Source: Achromobacter sp. HZ34 (GTDB taxonomy: Bacteria; Pseudomonadota; Gammaproteobacteria; Burkholderiales; Burkholderiaceae_B). From it: DNA of 64,000 nucleotides. Shown here one piece after another: positions 1-8,802 of the stretch. The position numbers and the translations under genes are program-made. How positions within the stretch are numbered: the stretch's first letter is position 1; each line of letters opens with the position of its first letter. The stretch is from assembly GCF_002209485.1 (NCBI RefSeq), contig NZ_NJIX01000002.1, forward strand, positions 744,001 through 808,000, written 5' to 3'. The notes under the pieces are model-generated. The model ran no database searches and had not been told where the DNA came from. It saw only the letters and a program-made list of their open reading frames with translations.

Positions 1-625
1 CGGGTCCCGTCCGGCGCCATCAACACCCAGCCTTGGTACATCAGGCTCCAGGGCGTCGCGGGCAAGGCCTGGACCGGCGCCGGCATATTGGGCAGGCTGG
101 CATGGCTGGTCGGATTCAAGCCCCGCAAGGGCGGCAGGATGCCCGGATAGCGCACGGCCCGGCGCGGCGGCGGCACCGACGACGCCCTTGCCAATGCGCC
201 GCGGCCCGCGGCCATGAATCCTGCCCGGCGCGCCTGGGCCCGCAGCAAGGCGGCGAACTCCGGGCCTTCGTATTCGCGATCCAGGCACAGGTGGGCCCCC
301 GCCCCCAGCACCTGCAGCCGCAGATCGGTTTCCGCGCCAGGGCGCTGCACCACCACGCCCGCCGCATGCTCGGCTTCCAGGCGCGGCAGCAGGGTGTCGG
401 TCAACAGGCCTTGCGGCGTGCCGGCGCCCAGCACGACCAGTTGGGCGGGATGGCGGTTGAGCCAGCGGAACAGGGTGTCGGCGTCATGCACACCGTGCAC
501 ATGAAAGCCGGACGGCCTCAGCAGATTCAGCAGATGCGTACGGGCCGGCCCCTCCGGCTCGTACAGCACGACCGAGATAGGACGAGGCAGTGCTTGGGTT
601 TTGACAGTCTGGCGCGATTCCATGA
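1..625 (-). CDS. Response regulator, degenerate receiver plus start of OmpR-type winged helix (partial, runs off left edge)
   Basis: This reading frame is open to the left window edge, so the gene is incomplete. Translation starts MESRQTVK at 625; a stop lies eight codons upstream in frame, so this ATG is the only reasonable start. Residues about 15-120 follow a receiver-like pattern (ISVVLYEPEG, then HLLNLLRPSGF and AQLVVLGAG). The usual acidic pocket is not obvious, because the first strand ends in YEPEG rather than a DD pair. After a proline-rich linker, the visible end (WSLMYQGWVLMAPDGT) resembles the first strands of an OmpR/PhoB DNA-binding domain. I infer an atypical transcriptional regulator whose receiver may not be phosphorylated. 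No cognate kinase is visible. Confidence 0.6.
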
Positions 626-759
626 CATTCCATAAAGGTTCGTATCAGGGGAAAAAGCTAACACCGCCATTCCCCTTATGGAGCACCACACCCAAACAAT
701 CAGACTGTTCTGACAAGAGATTGCGCCTGCCCTCGTAGGAAGGAGGACAGGCGGCTTCG

Positions 760-1941
760 TCATCCCCTGTGGATATCGTGGGTGACGAAGCCGCTGCCGC
801 CTTCGGGCCGGGCCAGCACGTCCGGGCGCGCCAGGGTGGCCCGGATGTCGGCCAGGCCGGATTGCCAGTGCTCGCGCATGGCCTCGGTGCCGAACTCATA
901 GTCCTTGGAATGGCGCTCGTAGTTCTTGCTCTGGTAGATCAGGTTGATGACATTGATCACCGGCGTGCAGGCCGACTCGCGGATCTGCGCCAGCTCCGGC
1001 GCATTGCGCTGCTTTTCCGGCAGCAAGGCCAGCAGGCGCTGCATATCGTGGCGCAGCGCCAGGTTACGTTGCAGCAAATCGGTGACCAGGCGGGTCCGGC
1101 TGGAATACTGGATGTCCTTTTGCCGCTCCATGACTTTTTCCATGGTGTCCGGCAGCGGCCCGCGCGCCGGCCACAGGTCCACCTGCAGGGCCAGGGTGTC
1201 CCACGTCGGATGCGGCGACAGCACGTAATAGAGCGGCGTATTCGACACCACGCCGCCGTCCCAGTAGTACTCGCCATCGACTTCCACGGCGGGAAAGCCC
1301 GGCGGCAATGCCCCCGATGCCATCACGTGGCGCGCCGTCAGGCGTATCTTGGTGCTGTCGAAATAGGCGAAGTTGCCGGTACGCACATTGACCGCCCCGA
1401 AGCTGGCGCGTACGGCGCCGCTATTGAGCAGATCGAAGTCGACATACGTATTCAGCGTCTTTTCCAGCGGCGCGGTGTCGTAGTAGCTGGCGCCGGCCGG
1501 TCCCTGGCCCTGGGGCCAGAACGGCGGAAACGGCCGCGGCTGGAAAAAGCCCGGCTGGCCATAGAGCAACGCATTGGTGGCGGCGAATATGCCGTTGGCG
1601 CCGGGCGAGCCGTAGGCGTAGGACGCGAAAGGCCCGGCCGCGGCGGCGGCGAACATGTCGCCCCACGGCAAGGCGCCGTAGCCATAGGGCCGGCAGATCG
1701 ATTCCCAGAACCCATGCAGGCGCTCGACCCGTTCGTCGGGCGGCGCCCCCGCGATGATGGCGGCATTGATGGCGCCGATGGAGATGCCGGCCACCCAATC
1801 CGGCTGCACACCCGCTTCGTGCATGCCCTGGTAGACGCCGGCCTGGTAGGAGCCCAGCGCACCGCCGCCTTGCAGCACCAGGGCGATGGTGTCGTATCCG
1901 GATTTGGAACGCTTGACGCGCCCGTTCGCGTAACCTGCCAT
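760..1941 (-). CDS. Patatin-like phospholipase (with DUF3734-type C-terminal region)
   Basis: The 393-residue product has the complete patatin catalytic outline. An oxyanion-hole glycine stretch GGGALG lies at residues 25-30, the nucleophile elbow GISIG at 52-56 (Ser54), and a DGG motif in YYWDGGVVSNTPL near residue 230. Family members are serine lipid acyl hydrolases using a Ser-Asp dyad. The long C-terminal half matches the layout of bacterial patatins carrying DUF3734, a domain often seen in proteobacteria that store polyhydroxyalkanoate. No signal peptide is visible, so a cytoplasmic or granule-associated role is likely. The next gene on this strand, the ABC ATPase, ends 130 bases upstream, so the two may be co-transcribed. 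A strong hairpin overlaps the ribosome-binding region. Confidence 0.88.
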   Translation of the reverse strand: MAGYANGRVKRSKSGYDTIALVLQGGGALGSYQAGVYQGMHEAGVQPDWVAGISIGAINAAIIAGAPPDERVERLHGFWESICRPYGYGALPWGDMFAAAAAGPFASYAYGSPGANGIFAATNALLYGQPGFFQPRPFPPFWPQGQGPAGASYYDTAPLEKTLNTYVDFDLLNSGAVRASFGAVNVRTGNFAYFDSTKIRLTARHVMASGALPPGFPAVEVDGEYYWDGGVVSNTPLYYVLSPHPTWDTLALQVDLWPARGPLPDTMEKVMERQKDIQYSSRTRLVTDLLQRNLALRHDMQRLLALLPEKQRNAPELAQIRESACTPVINVINLIYQSKNYERHSKDYEFGTEAMREHWQSGLADIRATLARPDVLARPEGGSGFVTHDIHRG

Positions 1942-1947
1942 GTCACT

Positions 1948-1971
1948 CCCGCCATCGAAAACGATGGCGGG
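1948..1971 (-). promoter_or_regulatory. Perfect hairpin in the patatin 5' leader overlapping its Shine-Dalgarno region
   Basis: Two perfect 10-base arms (CCCGCCATCG and CGATGGCGGG) flank an AAAA loop. On the minus strand the 3' arm runs straight into GGCGGGAGTGAC followed by the patatin ATG, so the only purine-rich Shine-Dalgarno candidate (GGGAG) is partly paired. There is no T-run, so a terminator for the upstream ABC operon is less likely. I infer translational attenuation of the lipase. Confidence 0.5.
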
Positions 1972-2071
1972 TATTGTGCCGCGTTTCTCCGTCCGGCGTC
2001 GTTGCGGCGGGAACCGCGGCCGGCGCCAGGACTGGAGCCGGCGCCGGGGCCACGCATCGCCCCAGGGGCGG

Positions 2072-2866
2072 CTACCCCAGCAGCAGCGCGTCGTCCGACA
2101 GATTCTCGCCGCGCACCTGCTCGAACATGGCCAGCAGGTCGCGCACCTGCAGCCCCTTGCGCTGCTCGCCCGCCACGTCCAGCACCACGCGCCCCTCGTG
2201 CAGCATCACCGTGCGGTCGCCCACCTCCAGCGCCTGGCGCATGCTATGGGTCACCATCATCGTGGTCAGCTCGTGCTCGGCCACGATGCGCGCGGTCAGT
2301 TCCAGCACGAACTGCGCCGTGCGCGGATCCAGCGCGGCGGTGTGTTCGTCCAGCAGCAGGATGCGCGACGGCTGCAAGGCCGCCATCAGCAGGCTGACCG
2401 CCTGGCGCTGCCCGCCCGACAGCAGGCCGATACGGTCGCCCAGGCGGTTTTCCAGCCCCAGGCCCAGGCTGGCCAGGCGTTCGGCGAAACGCGTGCGCAA
2501 GCCGTCGTTGAGCGCGCGGCCCAACCCGCGGCGCCCCCCGCGCGACTGCGCCAGCGCCATGTTTTCCTCGATGGTCAGGTCTTCGCAGGTACCCGCCAGC
2601 GGGTCCTGGAACACCCGCGCCACGCGTTGCGCACGCGCCCAGGACGGCAGGCGCGACACGTCGATGCCGTCGATATCGATACGGCCGCTATCGATGGCGA
2701 TATCACCCGCCACCGCATTCAGGAACGTCGACTTGCCGGCGCCGTTCGAACCGATGACGGTGACGAACTGGCCGCTGGGGATGTCCAGCGACAGGCCGCG
2801 CAAGGCGCGCGTTTCCACCGGCGAACCGGCGTTGAATGTCACTTCCAGGTTTTCCGCCCGCAACAT
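2072..2866 (-). CDS. ABC transporter ATP-binding protein (TrpXYZ/ABC_sub_bind-type importer)
   Basis: This is the cytoplasmic ATPase of a three-gene importer. Walker A GSNGAGKST is at residues 39-47, the ABC signature is LLSGGQRQA, and Walker B is RILLLDEHTAALD, with a switch-region histidine in MVTHS. At 264 residues it has normal length for a single nucleotide-binding domain. The start codon lies one base after the permease stop (TGA-C-ATG), so translation is very probably coupled. Gene order is binding protein, permease, ATPase, all on the minus strand. The family imports tryptophan or other small ligands in some bacteria; the ligand here cannot be read from sequence. Confidence 0.92.
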   Translation of the reverse strand: MLRAENLEVTFNAGSPVETRALRGLSLDIPSGQFVTVIGSNGAGKSTFLNAVAGDIAIDSGRIDIDGIDVSRLPSWARAQRVARVFQDPLAGTCEDLTIEENMALAQSRGGRRGLGRALNDGLRTRFAERLASLGLGLENRLGDRIGLLSGGQRQAVSLLMAALQPSRILLLDEHTAALDPRTAQFVLELTARIVAEHELTTMMVTHSMRQALEVGDRTVMLHEGRVVLDVAGEQRKGLQVRDLLAMFEQVRGENLSDDALLLG

Positions 2867-2867
2867 G

Positions 2868-3755
2868 TCAGCCTCCCTTGCCGCCGCGGCGTCGTCTGAG
2901 CCTGGGCAGGACCAGGGCTATCGTCACCAGGACGGCGGTGACCAGGTTGAGATCCTGCGCCTGCAGGCCGATGAAATCGGTGTTCAAGGCCAGGGCGATG
3001 AAGAAACGGTAGACCATGGCGCCCAGGATCACCGCCAGCGTGGCCAGCGCCAGCCGGCGCGAAGGCAGGATGCTTTCCCCGACGATGACCGCGGCCAGGC
3101 CGATGACGATGGTGCCCAGGCCCATCGAAATATCCGCCCCGCCCTGCGCCTGCGCGAACAGCGCGCCGGCCAGGGCCACCAGGGCGTTGGACAGGGCCAT
3201 GCCGCCCATGACCAGGCGGCCGGTGTTCACGCCCTGCGCCCGCGCCATGCGCGGATTGGCGCCACTGGCGCGCAGCGCCAGGCCGCTGCGGGTGCCCAGA
3301 TACCAGTCGAGCAGGCCCTTGCATATCGCCACCACGATCAGCAGCAACAGCGGCCGCATCAGGTAGTCACTGATACCCGCCGGCTGCAACAGCGTGAATA
3401 CGGTGGGATCGGTGATCAGGGGCACATTCGGCCGGCCCATGATGCGCAGATTGACCGAATACAGCCCGATCATCACCAGGATGCTGGCCAGCAATTCCAT
3501 GATGCGCAGCCGCACATGCAGCCACGCCGTCAACAAGCCGGCCAGGGCGCCGGCAAGGATGGCGGCGCCGGTTGCCAGGAAAGGGTTGCAACCCGCCGAG
3601 ATCAAGGTCGCCGCCACCGCGGCGCCCAAGGGAAAACTGCCGTCGACCGTCAGGTCGGGAAAGCGCAGCAGGCGGAAGGAAATCATCACGCCCAGCGCCA
3701 CCAGGCCGAAGATCAGGCCGATCTCCAGCGCCCCCATGAAAGAAAACAAGGACAT
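2868..3755 (-). CDS. ABC transporter permease (BPD_transp_2/LivH-like)
   Basis: A 295-residue integral membrane protein with about eight hydrophobic segments, starting MSLFSFMGALEIGLIFGLVALGV. RFPDLTVDGSFPLGAA near the N-terminus is typical of the permease partner of ABC_sub_bind binding proteins (TrpY-like). It sits between the binding-protein gene (14 bases upstream) and the ATPase gene (1 base downstream). The very short Arg-rich C-terminus (LRRRRGGKGG) is probably cytoplasmic. It is expected to act as a homodimer in the inner membrane. Confidence 0.9.
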   Translation of the reverse strand: MSLFSFMGALEIGLIFGLVALGVMISFRLLRFPDLTVDGSFPLGAAVAATLISAGCNPFLATGAAILAGALAGLLTAWLHVRLRIMELLASILVMIGLYSVNLRIMGRPNVPLITDPTVFTLLQPAGISDYLMRPLLLLIVVAICKGLLDWYLGTRSGLALRASGANPRMARAQGVNTGRLVMGGMALSNALVALAGALFAQAQGGADISMGLGTIVIGLAAVIVGESILPSRRLALATLAVILGAMVYRFFIALALNTDFIGLQAQDLNLVTAVLVTIALVLPRLRRRRGGKGG

Positions 3756-3769
3756 GTGCTAGCGCCGCC

Positions 3770-4753
3770 TCAAGGGATGACCTGGGCGGCTGATTTGAGC
3801 ATCGCGTCGGACAGCGTGACGCCCTGCTTCTGCGCCGCCGTCGAATTGACGTAAAGCGCCAGCTTGCCGGCGCTCTCCGGCGGGATGGCGCCCGGCTTGT
3901 CCCCTTTCAGGATACGGACCACCATGCGGCCGGCCTGCACGCCCATGTCGTGGTAGTTGACGCCCAGTGCCGCCACGGCACCGCGCTTGACGCTATCGGT
4001 GTCGGAGGCGATCAAGGGAATCTTGGCGTCGTTGCTGACCTTGGCCAGGGCTTCGAAGGCGGCCACCACGTTGTTGTCGGTGTTGGCGTAGATCACGTCG
4101 GCCTTGCCGATCAGGCTGCGCGCCGCCGAGCCGACGTCCACCGTGCGCGGGGCGGCGGCTTCGATCAGGCTCATGCTGGATTTCGGCAGCACGTCCTGCA
4201 TCTGCTTGACCACCACCACGGAATTCGCCTCGCCGGGGTTGTAGACCATGCCGATGCGCTTGGCCGTGGGCACCAGTTTCCTGATCAGTTCGATCTGGCG
4301 ATCCAGCGGCAAGGCATCGCTGACGCCGGTGACGTTGGTGTCCGAGCCCTGTTGCGTCGAGGGCAGCAGCTGCGCCGCCACCGGATCGGTCACCGCCGCA
4401 TAGACCAGCGGCACGTCCTTGGTGGCGGCCGCCACGGCTTGCGCCGCGGGGGTGGAGATGGCGACGATGGCATCGGGCCGGTCGCCGACGAATTTGCGGG
4501 CAATCTGTGCTGCCGTGGCGTTATTGCCCTGCGCGCTCTGGAATTGCCATTTCAGGTTCTTGGCGGGATCGTAGCCGGCGGCCTTCAAGGCATCGCGCAC
4601 GCCGTCGCGCACGGCATCCAGTGCCGGATGGTCGACGATGGCAATCACCGCCACCGACTTCGGCGCGGGGCCCGCGGCCCAGGCCGACGGCCCCGCCATT
4701 ACGGCGGCTTGGGCCAGCAGGCCCATGACGGCGGCACGGAGTACTTTCACCAT
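3770..4753 (-). CDS. Periplasmic substrate-binding protein, ABC_sub_bind family
   Basis: I place the start at MVKVLRAAVMG (ATG at 4753) because it is preceded by an AAAAGGA ribosome site and begins a clear signal peptide that ends near AWAAGPAPK. Longer frames upstream add an implausible Arg/Pro-rich extension. The mature protein (SVAVIAIVDHPALDAVRDGV, AIVAISTPAAQAV, VYAAVTDPVAAQLL) is typical of the ABC_sub_bind family, a type-I periplasmic binding fold of about 320 residues. It is the first gene of the importer operon and captures the ligand for the permease and ATPase downstream. Confidence 0.9.
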   Translation of the reverse strand: MVKVLRAAVMGLLAQAAVMAGPSAWAAGPAPKSVAVIAIVDHPALDAVRDGVRDALKAAGYDPAKNLKWQFQSAQGNNATAAQIARKFVGDRPDAIVAISTPAAQAVAAATKDVPLVYAAVTDPVAAQLLPSTQQGSDTNVTGVSDALPLDRQIELIRKLVPTAKRIGMVYNPGEANSVVVVKQMQDVLPKSSMSLIEAAAPRTVDVGSAARSLIGKADVIYANTDNNVVAAFEALAKVSNDAKIPLIASDTDSVKRGAVAALGVNYHDMGVQAGRMVVRILKGDKPGAIPPESAGKLALYVNSTAAQKQGVTLSDAMLKSAAQVIP

Positions 4754-5156
4754 AATTTGGCAATCCTTTTGTCTGATGTCTGTTTCGGGTATCTCGTGAA
4801 TACCGTACGCGGGCGCGCGCCGGGCTTGTCGCCCCGCGCCGTAGCCTGTCGCCCGGGCGTTGCCGCGGGCAAACGAAGGGTACAGCACGCCAGCGGTCGC
4901 ATGCCGCAATACATAGTCTAACGGACGGCGTGCCGCGGCCGGGGGCGGATGGGCACGGGAAATCCCTGAGGCCATAGGCGTCGCAGCCGATTACGCTTAT
5001 TGGTCGATATACTGCCTTGGAGCAGGTGTGAAAAGGAGTAGCGGGCAGGATCAGCGTAAGTCCGAGGCACGAGCTTGGGAACAGGCTGAGGAGTAGACTC
5101 AATCACCATAAAAAGAACATCAAATACGATGTCCCCAAACCTAGTAGAGACACACG
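4754..5156. other. Divergent intergenic region between the ABC operon and the aldo/keto reductase
   Basis: About 400 bases without a credible gene; frames crossing it have no recognisable domain. It must hold divergent promoters for the ABC operon (minus) and the reductase (plus). A short inverted repeat, ACATC-N6-GATGT, lies at 5117-5132, about 25 bases before the reductase start, and could be an operator. Nothing else convincing was seen. Confidence 0.4.
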
Positions 5157-6113
5157 ATGCAACTACGCCAATTGGGCCGTTCAGGCCTTACCGTCCCTCC
5201 CCTGGCCTTCGGTGGCAATGTGTTCGGCTGGACCGTCGGCGAGGCCGACGCGTTTTCACTGCTGGACGCCATGGTTGATGCCGGGTTGAATTTCATAGAT
5301 ACGGCCGACGTCTATTCGCGCTGGGCACCGGGCAACCGGGGTGGCGAATCGGAAGTCATCATCGGGAAATGGCTGGCCAAGAGCGGCAAGCGTGACAAGG
5401 TGATCATCGCCACCAAGGTCGGCATGGAGATGGGACCCAAGGCGCAAGGCCTTGCGCCCGGGTACATCGCGCGTGCCGTGGAGGATTCGCTGGCGCGCCT
5501 GCAGACTGATTACATCGATCTGTATCAGTCCCATAAGGATGATCCGGATACGCCGCTGACCGATACGCTGGCTGCCTATGGCAAGCTGCGCGACGAGGGC
5601 AAGGTGCGCGCCATCGGAGCGTCGAACTACACCGCGGCGCGGTTGGCGGAAGCCTTGGTCTTCAGCGAGCGCAACGGCCTGCCGCGCTACGAGAGCATCC
5701 AGCCCGAGTACAACCTGTATGCGCGCGAGCCCTTTGAAAGCGGCCTGCAGGATGTGGCGGTGGCGCAGGGGGTGGGGACCATCAACTACTACGCGCTGGC
5801 CAGCGGTTTCCTGTCGGGCAAGTACCGGTCGGTTGCCGATGCCACCAAGAGCGTGCGTGGGCGCAAGATCGTCGACACGTATCTCAACGATCGTGGGCGG
5901 CGGATCTTGGCGGCACTGGACGAGGCCGTGGACGCCACGGGGGCGAACCATACGCAGGTGGCGTTGGCGTGGACGATGGCACAACCGGGCATCACTTCGC
6001 CGATCGCCAGCGCGACGTCGCTGGAACAGTTGGATGATCTGGTGGCGGCGACACGGCTGACGCTTCCGGGTGAGGTGATCCGGAAGCTGGATCAGGCGAG
6101 CGCCTGGCGCTAA
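5157..6113 (+). CDS. Aldo/keto reductase
   Basis: A 318-residue NADPH-dependent oxidoreductase of the aldo/keto reductase TIM-barrel superfamily. The catalytic tetrad is visible: Asp48 and Tyr53 in FIDTADVYS, Lys87 in ATKVGM, and His126 in YQSHKDD. The N-terminus MQLRQLGRSGLTVPPLAFGGNVFGW is characteristic of the YghZ/Tas-like branch. The family reduces aldehydes and ketones; the natural substrate cannot be inferred. The gene stands alone, divergent from the ABC importer and followed by a 500-base repeat-containing spacer. Confidence 0.9.
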   Translation: MQLRQLGRSGLTVPPLAFGGNVFGWTVGEADAFSLLDAMVDAGLNFIDTADVYSRWAPGNRGGESEVIIGKWLAKSGKRDKVIIATKVGMEMGPKAQGLAPGYIARAVEDSLARLQTDYIDLYQSHKDDPDTPLTDTLAAYGKLRDEGKVRAIGASNYTAARLAEALVFSERNGLPRYESIQPEYNLYAREPFESGLQDVAVAQGVGTINYYALASGFLSGKYRSVADATKSVRGRKIVDTYLNDRGRRILAALDEAVDATGANHTQVALAWTMAQPGITSPIASATSLEQLDDLVAATRLTLPGEVIRKLDQASAWR

Positions 6114-6295
6114 GTTTCTTGCGCCATCCGCCGGCGGCGAAGTGATTTTTTGGTGGCATTCGCTGCCGGCGGAGATAATTTTTTTATTGTGGGGGGTAAC
6201 CCCCCACACCCCCTCGCCCCCCTTCGTCCGCCCCAGACCACAGCGGACCATAAGTTTTTTTGCCAACGAAATCCTCCTGAACCGCAGGCTTCCAA

Positions 6296-6342
6296 GCCAT
6301 GGGGCGCCAGCCCAAGTGAGGGGTGCAGGGGGTTATCCCTCC
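6296..6342 (+). repeat. Degenerate 47-base direct repeat, copy 1
   Basis: Starts GCCATGGGGCGCCAGCCCAA and ends GGGGGTTATCCCTCC. It matches a second 47-base unit at 6393-6439 at 36 of 47 positions. Both contain the G5/CCCTCC pair that could fold into a G-rich hairpin. The 6114-6618 spacer holds these repeats, a C/G-rich block at 6190-6215 and an operator-like site, but no gene. Confidence 0.6.
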
Positions 6343-6392
6343 GAAAGAACTGGCGCACCAGGAGCGCGTTCTCCAAGACCGACTGGTGCAGC

Positions 6393-6439
6393 GCCATGGG
6401 GCGCTAGCCCAAAAAAAGGGGCTTGGGGGTTTACCCTCC
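6393..6439 (+). repeat. Degenerate 47-base direct repeat, copy 2
   Basis: Second copy, starting GCCATGGGGCGCTAGCCCAA and ending GGGGGTTTACCCTCC, 50 bases after the end of copy 1. Part of the same G-rich intergenic block. I do not recognise it as a named element. Confidence 0.6.
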
Positions 6440-6528
6440 AAAATAAAAATACCTCTTTGCGAGCAGCGAACGCTGCCCACTCGCCCCTTCGTGCGAACGC
6501 CCTAGTCCACCCCACCAAAATCGTAATC

Positions 6529-6543
6529 TGTTGACAATCTGCA
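6529..6543 (+). promoter_or_regulatory. Operator-like 15-mer upstream of the Fe3+/polyamine-type ABC operon
   Basis: TGTTGACAATCTGCA lies about 75 bases before the ATPase start. It differs at two positions from identical 15-mers at 11624 (plus) and 15406 (minus). It may be a binding site of the GntR regulator encoded in this island. Its TTGACA could also serve as a -35 box, with TAGCCT 17 bases downstream. Confidence 0.5.
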
Positions 6544-6618
6544 AATTACCTCCTAGCCTTCATCGCTAGAAGTGAGCCAGCGGGAGTCATAGAAACCGGC
6601 CACTTAAAGGAGGCTTGG

Positions 6619-7686
6619 GTGTCTTTCCTAGAATTGGATGGGCTGACCAAGAGCTATGGCTCATTGGCGGTCGTCAAGGACGTGAACCTCTCGGTCGACA
6701 AGGGCAAGCTGGTCTGCCTGCTGGGCCCTTCCGGCTGCGGCAAGACCACCACCCTGCGGCTTATCGCCGGCTTCGGCAAAGCCAGCGGCGGCGAAATCCG
6801 CGTGGGTGGACAAACGGTCTCCTCGGTGCAAACCACCGTCCCGCCCGAATCCCGCAACATGTCGATGATCTTCCAGAGCTACGCGCTGTGGCCGCACATG
6901 ACGGTGTTCGACAACGTCGCCTACGGCCTGAAATTGCGCCGCCTGCCCGCCCGCGACCTCGCTGAAAAGGTCAGCACCATACTCGCGGCCACCCAGCTCA
7001 CCGCGCTGCAAGAACGCTACCCCGGCGAACTCTCCGGCGGCCAGCAGCAACGCGTGTCCCTGGCCCGCGCCCTGGTGGTGAAACCGGAAATCCTGCTGCT
7101 CGACGAACCGCTGTCCAACCTCGACGCCAACCTGCGCGAGGAAATGCGCTTCGAAATCCGCCGCCTGCACGACGAATTCCGCTACACCACCGTCTACGTC
7201 ACCCACGACCAGGCCGAAGCGATGACCACCGCGGACATCATCGTCGTCATGAACGAAGGCCGCATCGAACAGTCCGGCTCGCCCGAAGACATCTACGAAC
7301 GGCCGCAAACCGAATTCGTGGCGCGCTTCATCGGCGGCACCAACATCCTCAAGGGAACCCGCGCCGGCGACGACGCCGTGCGCTGCGACGACGGCCTGGT
7401 GCTGCGTTGCGCCAGCGGCACCTTCCCCGCCAGCGGCCACACCGCCGTCTCGGTGCGCCACCACGACATCCAGCTTTCCCCGACCCGGCCCGATGACACC
7501 ACCACGAATTGGGCCACCGGCACTGTCCAGCGCCAGATCTATCTCGGCTCCCACCGCGATTACCTGGTAACCCTTCGTGGTGGAGCAACCGTGCGCACGA
7601 TCGCACCCGTCAATGTCGCAATCCCGGTCGGCCAGGAGGTCAGCCTGTACTTCGCGCCGGAAGTCTGCCGGGCCCTTGCGCATTGA
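6619..7686 (+). CDS. ABC transporter ATP-binding protein, FbpC/PotA-like
   Basis: A 355-residue ATPase beginning at GTG, supported by an AAAGGAGG ribosome site nine bases upstream. Walker A GPSGCGKT is at residues 36-43, the signature is [15 protein letters not shown], and Walker B is ILLLDEPLSNLDANL. A C-terminal TOBE-type region begins near residue 240 (GGTNILKG). This architecture belongs to the ferric/putrescine/phosphonate-type importers. It is the first gene of a cluster of ATPase, binding protein, fused permease and GntR regulator, all on the plus strand. With catabolic enzymes next door, an organic ligand is more likely than iron, but that is inference. Confidence 0.92.
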   Translation: MSFLELDGLTKSYGSLAVVKDVNLSVDKGKLVCLLGPSGCGKTTTLRLIAGFGKASGGEIRVGGQTVSSVQTTVPPESRNMSMIFQSYALWPHMTVFDNVAYGLKLRRLPARDLAEKVSTILAATQLTALQERYPGELSGGQQQRVSLARALVVKPEILLLDEPLSNLDANLREEMRFEIRRLHDEFRYTTVYVTHDQAEAMTTADIIVVMNEGRIEQSGSPEDIYERPQTEFVARFIGGTNILKGTRAGDDAVRCDDGLVLRCASGTFPASGHTAVSVRHHDIQLSPTRPDDTTTNWATGTVQRQIYLGSHRDYLVTLRGGATVRTIAPVNVAIPVGQEVSLYFAPEVCRALAH

Positions 7687-7716
7687 AGGCATAAGAAAGC
7701 ACACAGGAGACAAGAC

Positions 7717-8763
7717 ATGAAGAAAATCGCCATCATCGCCCTGCTGGCCAGCGCCGGCACGGTCTGCACATCCGCGGCCCTGGCCGCCCCGCCCGCCCCC
7801 TACGACATCACGCCCGACCTGGTGAAAGCCGCCACGGCAGAGAAAAAAGTCGTCTTCTACACCTCCACCGACGTCGCCGTGGCCCAAGGCCTGGCCGCGG
7901 AATTCAAGAAGGAATATCCCGGCATCGACGTGCAAGTGGAACGCTCCGGTTCCGAACGCGTGTTCCAGCGCCTGGGCCAGGAGTACTCCACCGGCATCCA
8001 CAATGCCGACCTCATCGAAACCTCCGACGCCGTCAACTTCGTGTACTTCAAGCAGCAGGGCTGGCTGCGCGCCATGGTACCGAAAATCGTGGCCGACAAA
8101 TGGCCGGCTTCGGCGCGTGACGCCGACGGCTTCTACGCCGCCTACCGCGCCCACCTGTCCGTCATGGCCTACAACACTTCACTGATGAAGGAAGCGGACG
8201 CCCCCAAGACCTGGACCGACCTGCTCGACCCCCGCTACAAAGGCAAGATGGTCAAGGCCCACCCGGGCTATAGCGGCACGATCATGACGTCGACCTACGT
8301 ACTCAGCCAGTTACTGGGCTGGGACTATTTCGAGAAGCTGGGCAAGCAGGACGTCATGCAGGTGCAGTCCTCCACCGAGCCGCCCAAGAAGTTGGCCGAG
8401 AAGGAAAGAGCCCTGGAGGCCGACGGCAACGAATACAACGTCTTTCGCCTGCAGGACCAGGGCGTGCCGCTGAAGATCATCTATCCGCCCGAAGGCACGC
8501 CCATCGCCACCGGCAATGCGGCCGTGCTGAAGGACGCGCCCCACCCGAACGCGGCCAAGCTGTTCTACGCCTTCATCTTCTCCACGAAGGCGCAGCAGAT
8601 CAACAGCGACGCCGGCGGCCTGCGTTCCTTCAATCCGGACGTCAAGGAAAAAGCCGGCCGCACGCCGCTGTCGCAGATCAAGGTGCTGAACTCGGACCCG
8701 ACGAAGATCCTGCCGCAGATACAGACCATCAAGTCGAACTATGAGAAGTACTTCGGTACTTGA
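7717..8763 (+). CDS. Extracellular solute-binding protein (Fe3+/putrescine-type ABC importer)
   Basis: A 348-residue periplasmic protein with a classical signal peptide (MKKIAIIALLASAGTVCTSAALAA) and a type-II binding fold. KVVFYTSTDVAVAQGLAAEF and GIDVQVERSGSERVFQRL are typical of the FbpA-like SBP_bac family, which binds iron, thiamine, phosphonates or small organic acids. The tyrosine pair that chelates iron in FbpA cannot be assigned with confidence. It lies 30 bases after the ATPase gene and 39 bases before the permease gene, so it should be expressed with both. Confidence 0.9.
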   Translation: MKKIAIIALLASAGTVCTSAALAAPPAPYDITPDLVKAATAEKKVVFYTSTDVAVAQGLAAEFKKEYPGIDVQVERSGSERVFQRLGQEYSTGIHNADLIETSDAVNFVYFKQQGWLRAMVPKIVADKWPASARDADGFYAAYRAHLSVMAYNTSLMKEADAPKTWTDLLDPRYKGKMVKAHPGYSGTIMTSTYVLSQLLGWDYFEKLGKQDVMQVQSSTEPPKKLAEKERALEADGNEYNVFRLQDQGVPLKIIYPPEGTPIATGNAAVLKDAPHPNAAKLFYAFIFSTKAQQINSDAGGLRSFNPDVKEKAGRTPLSQIKVLNSDPTKILPQIQTIKSNYEKYFGT

Positions 8764-8802
8764 ACCGTCAGCACTTCGGACCCTCTGCCTGGTGAAGGAA
8801 CC

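Noticed and set aside
769-2397. 542-codon open frame on the plus strand
   Set aside because: Antisense shadow of the patatin and ABC ATPase genes; composition dominated by Arg/Gln/His/Ala with no domain.
1974-3854. 626-codon open frame on the plus strand
   Set aside because: Shadow of the ABC ATPase and permease genes; low-complexity and no motif, while the opposite strand has clear Walker motifs.
6661-8154. 497-codon open frame on the minus strand
   Set aside because: Gly/Val/His-rich shadow of the FbpC-like and binding-protein genes.
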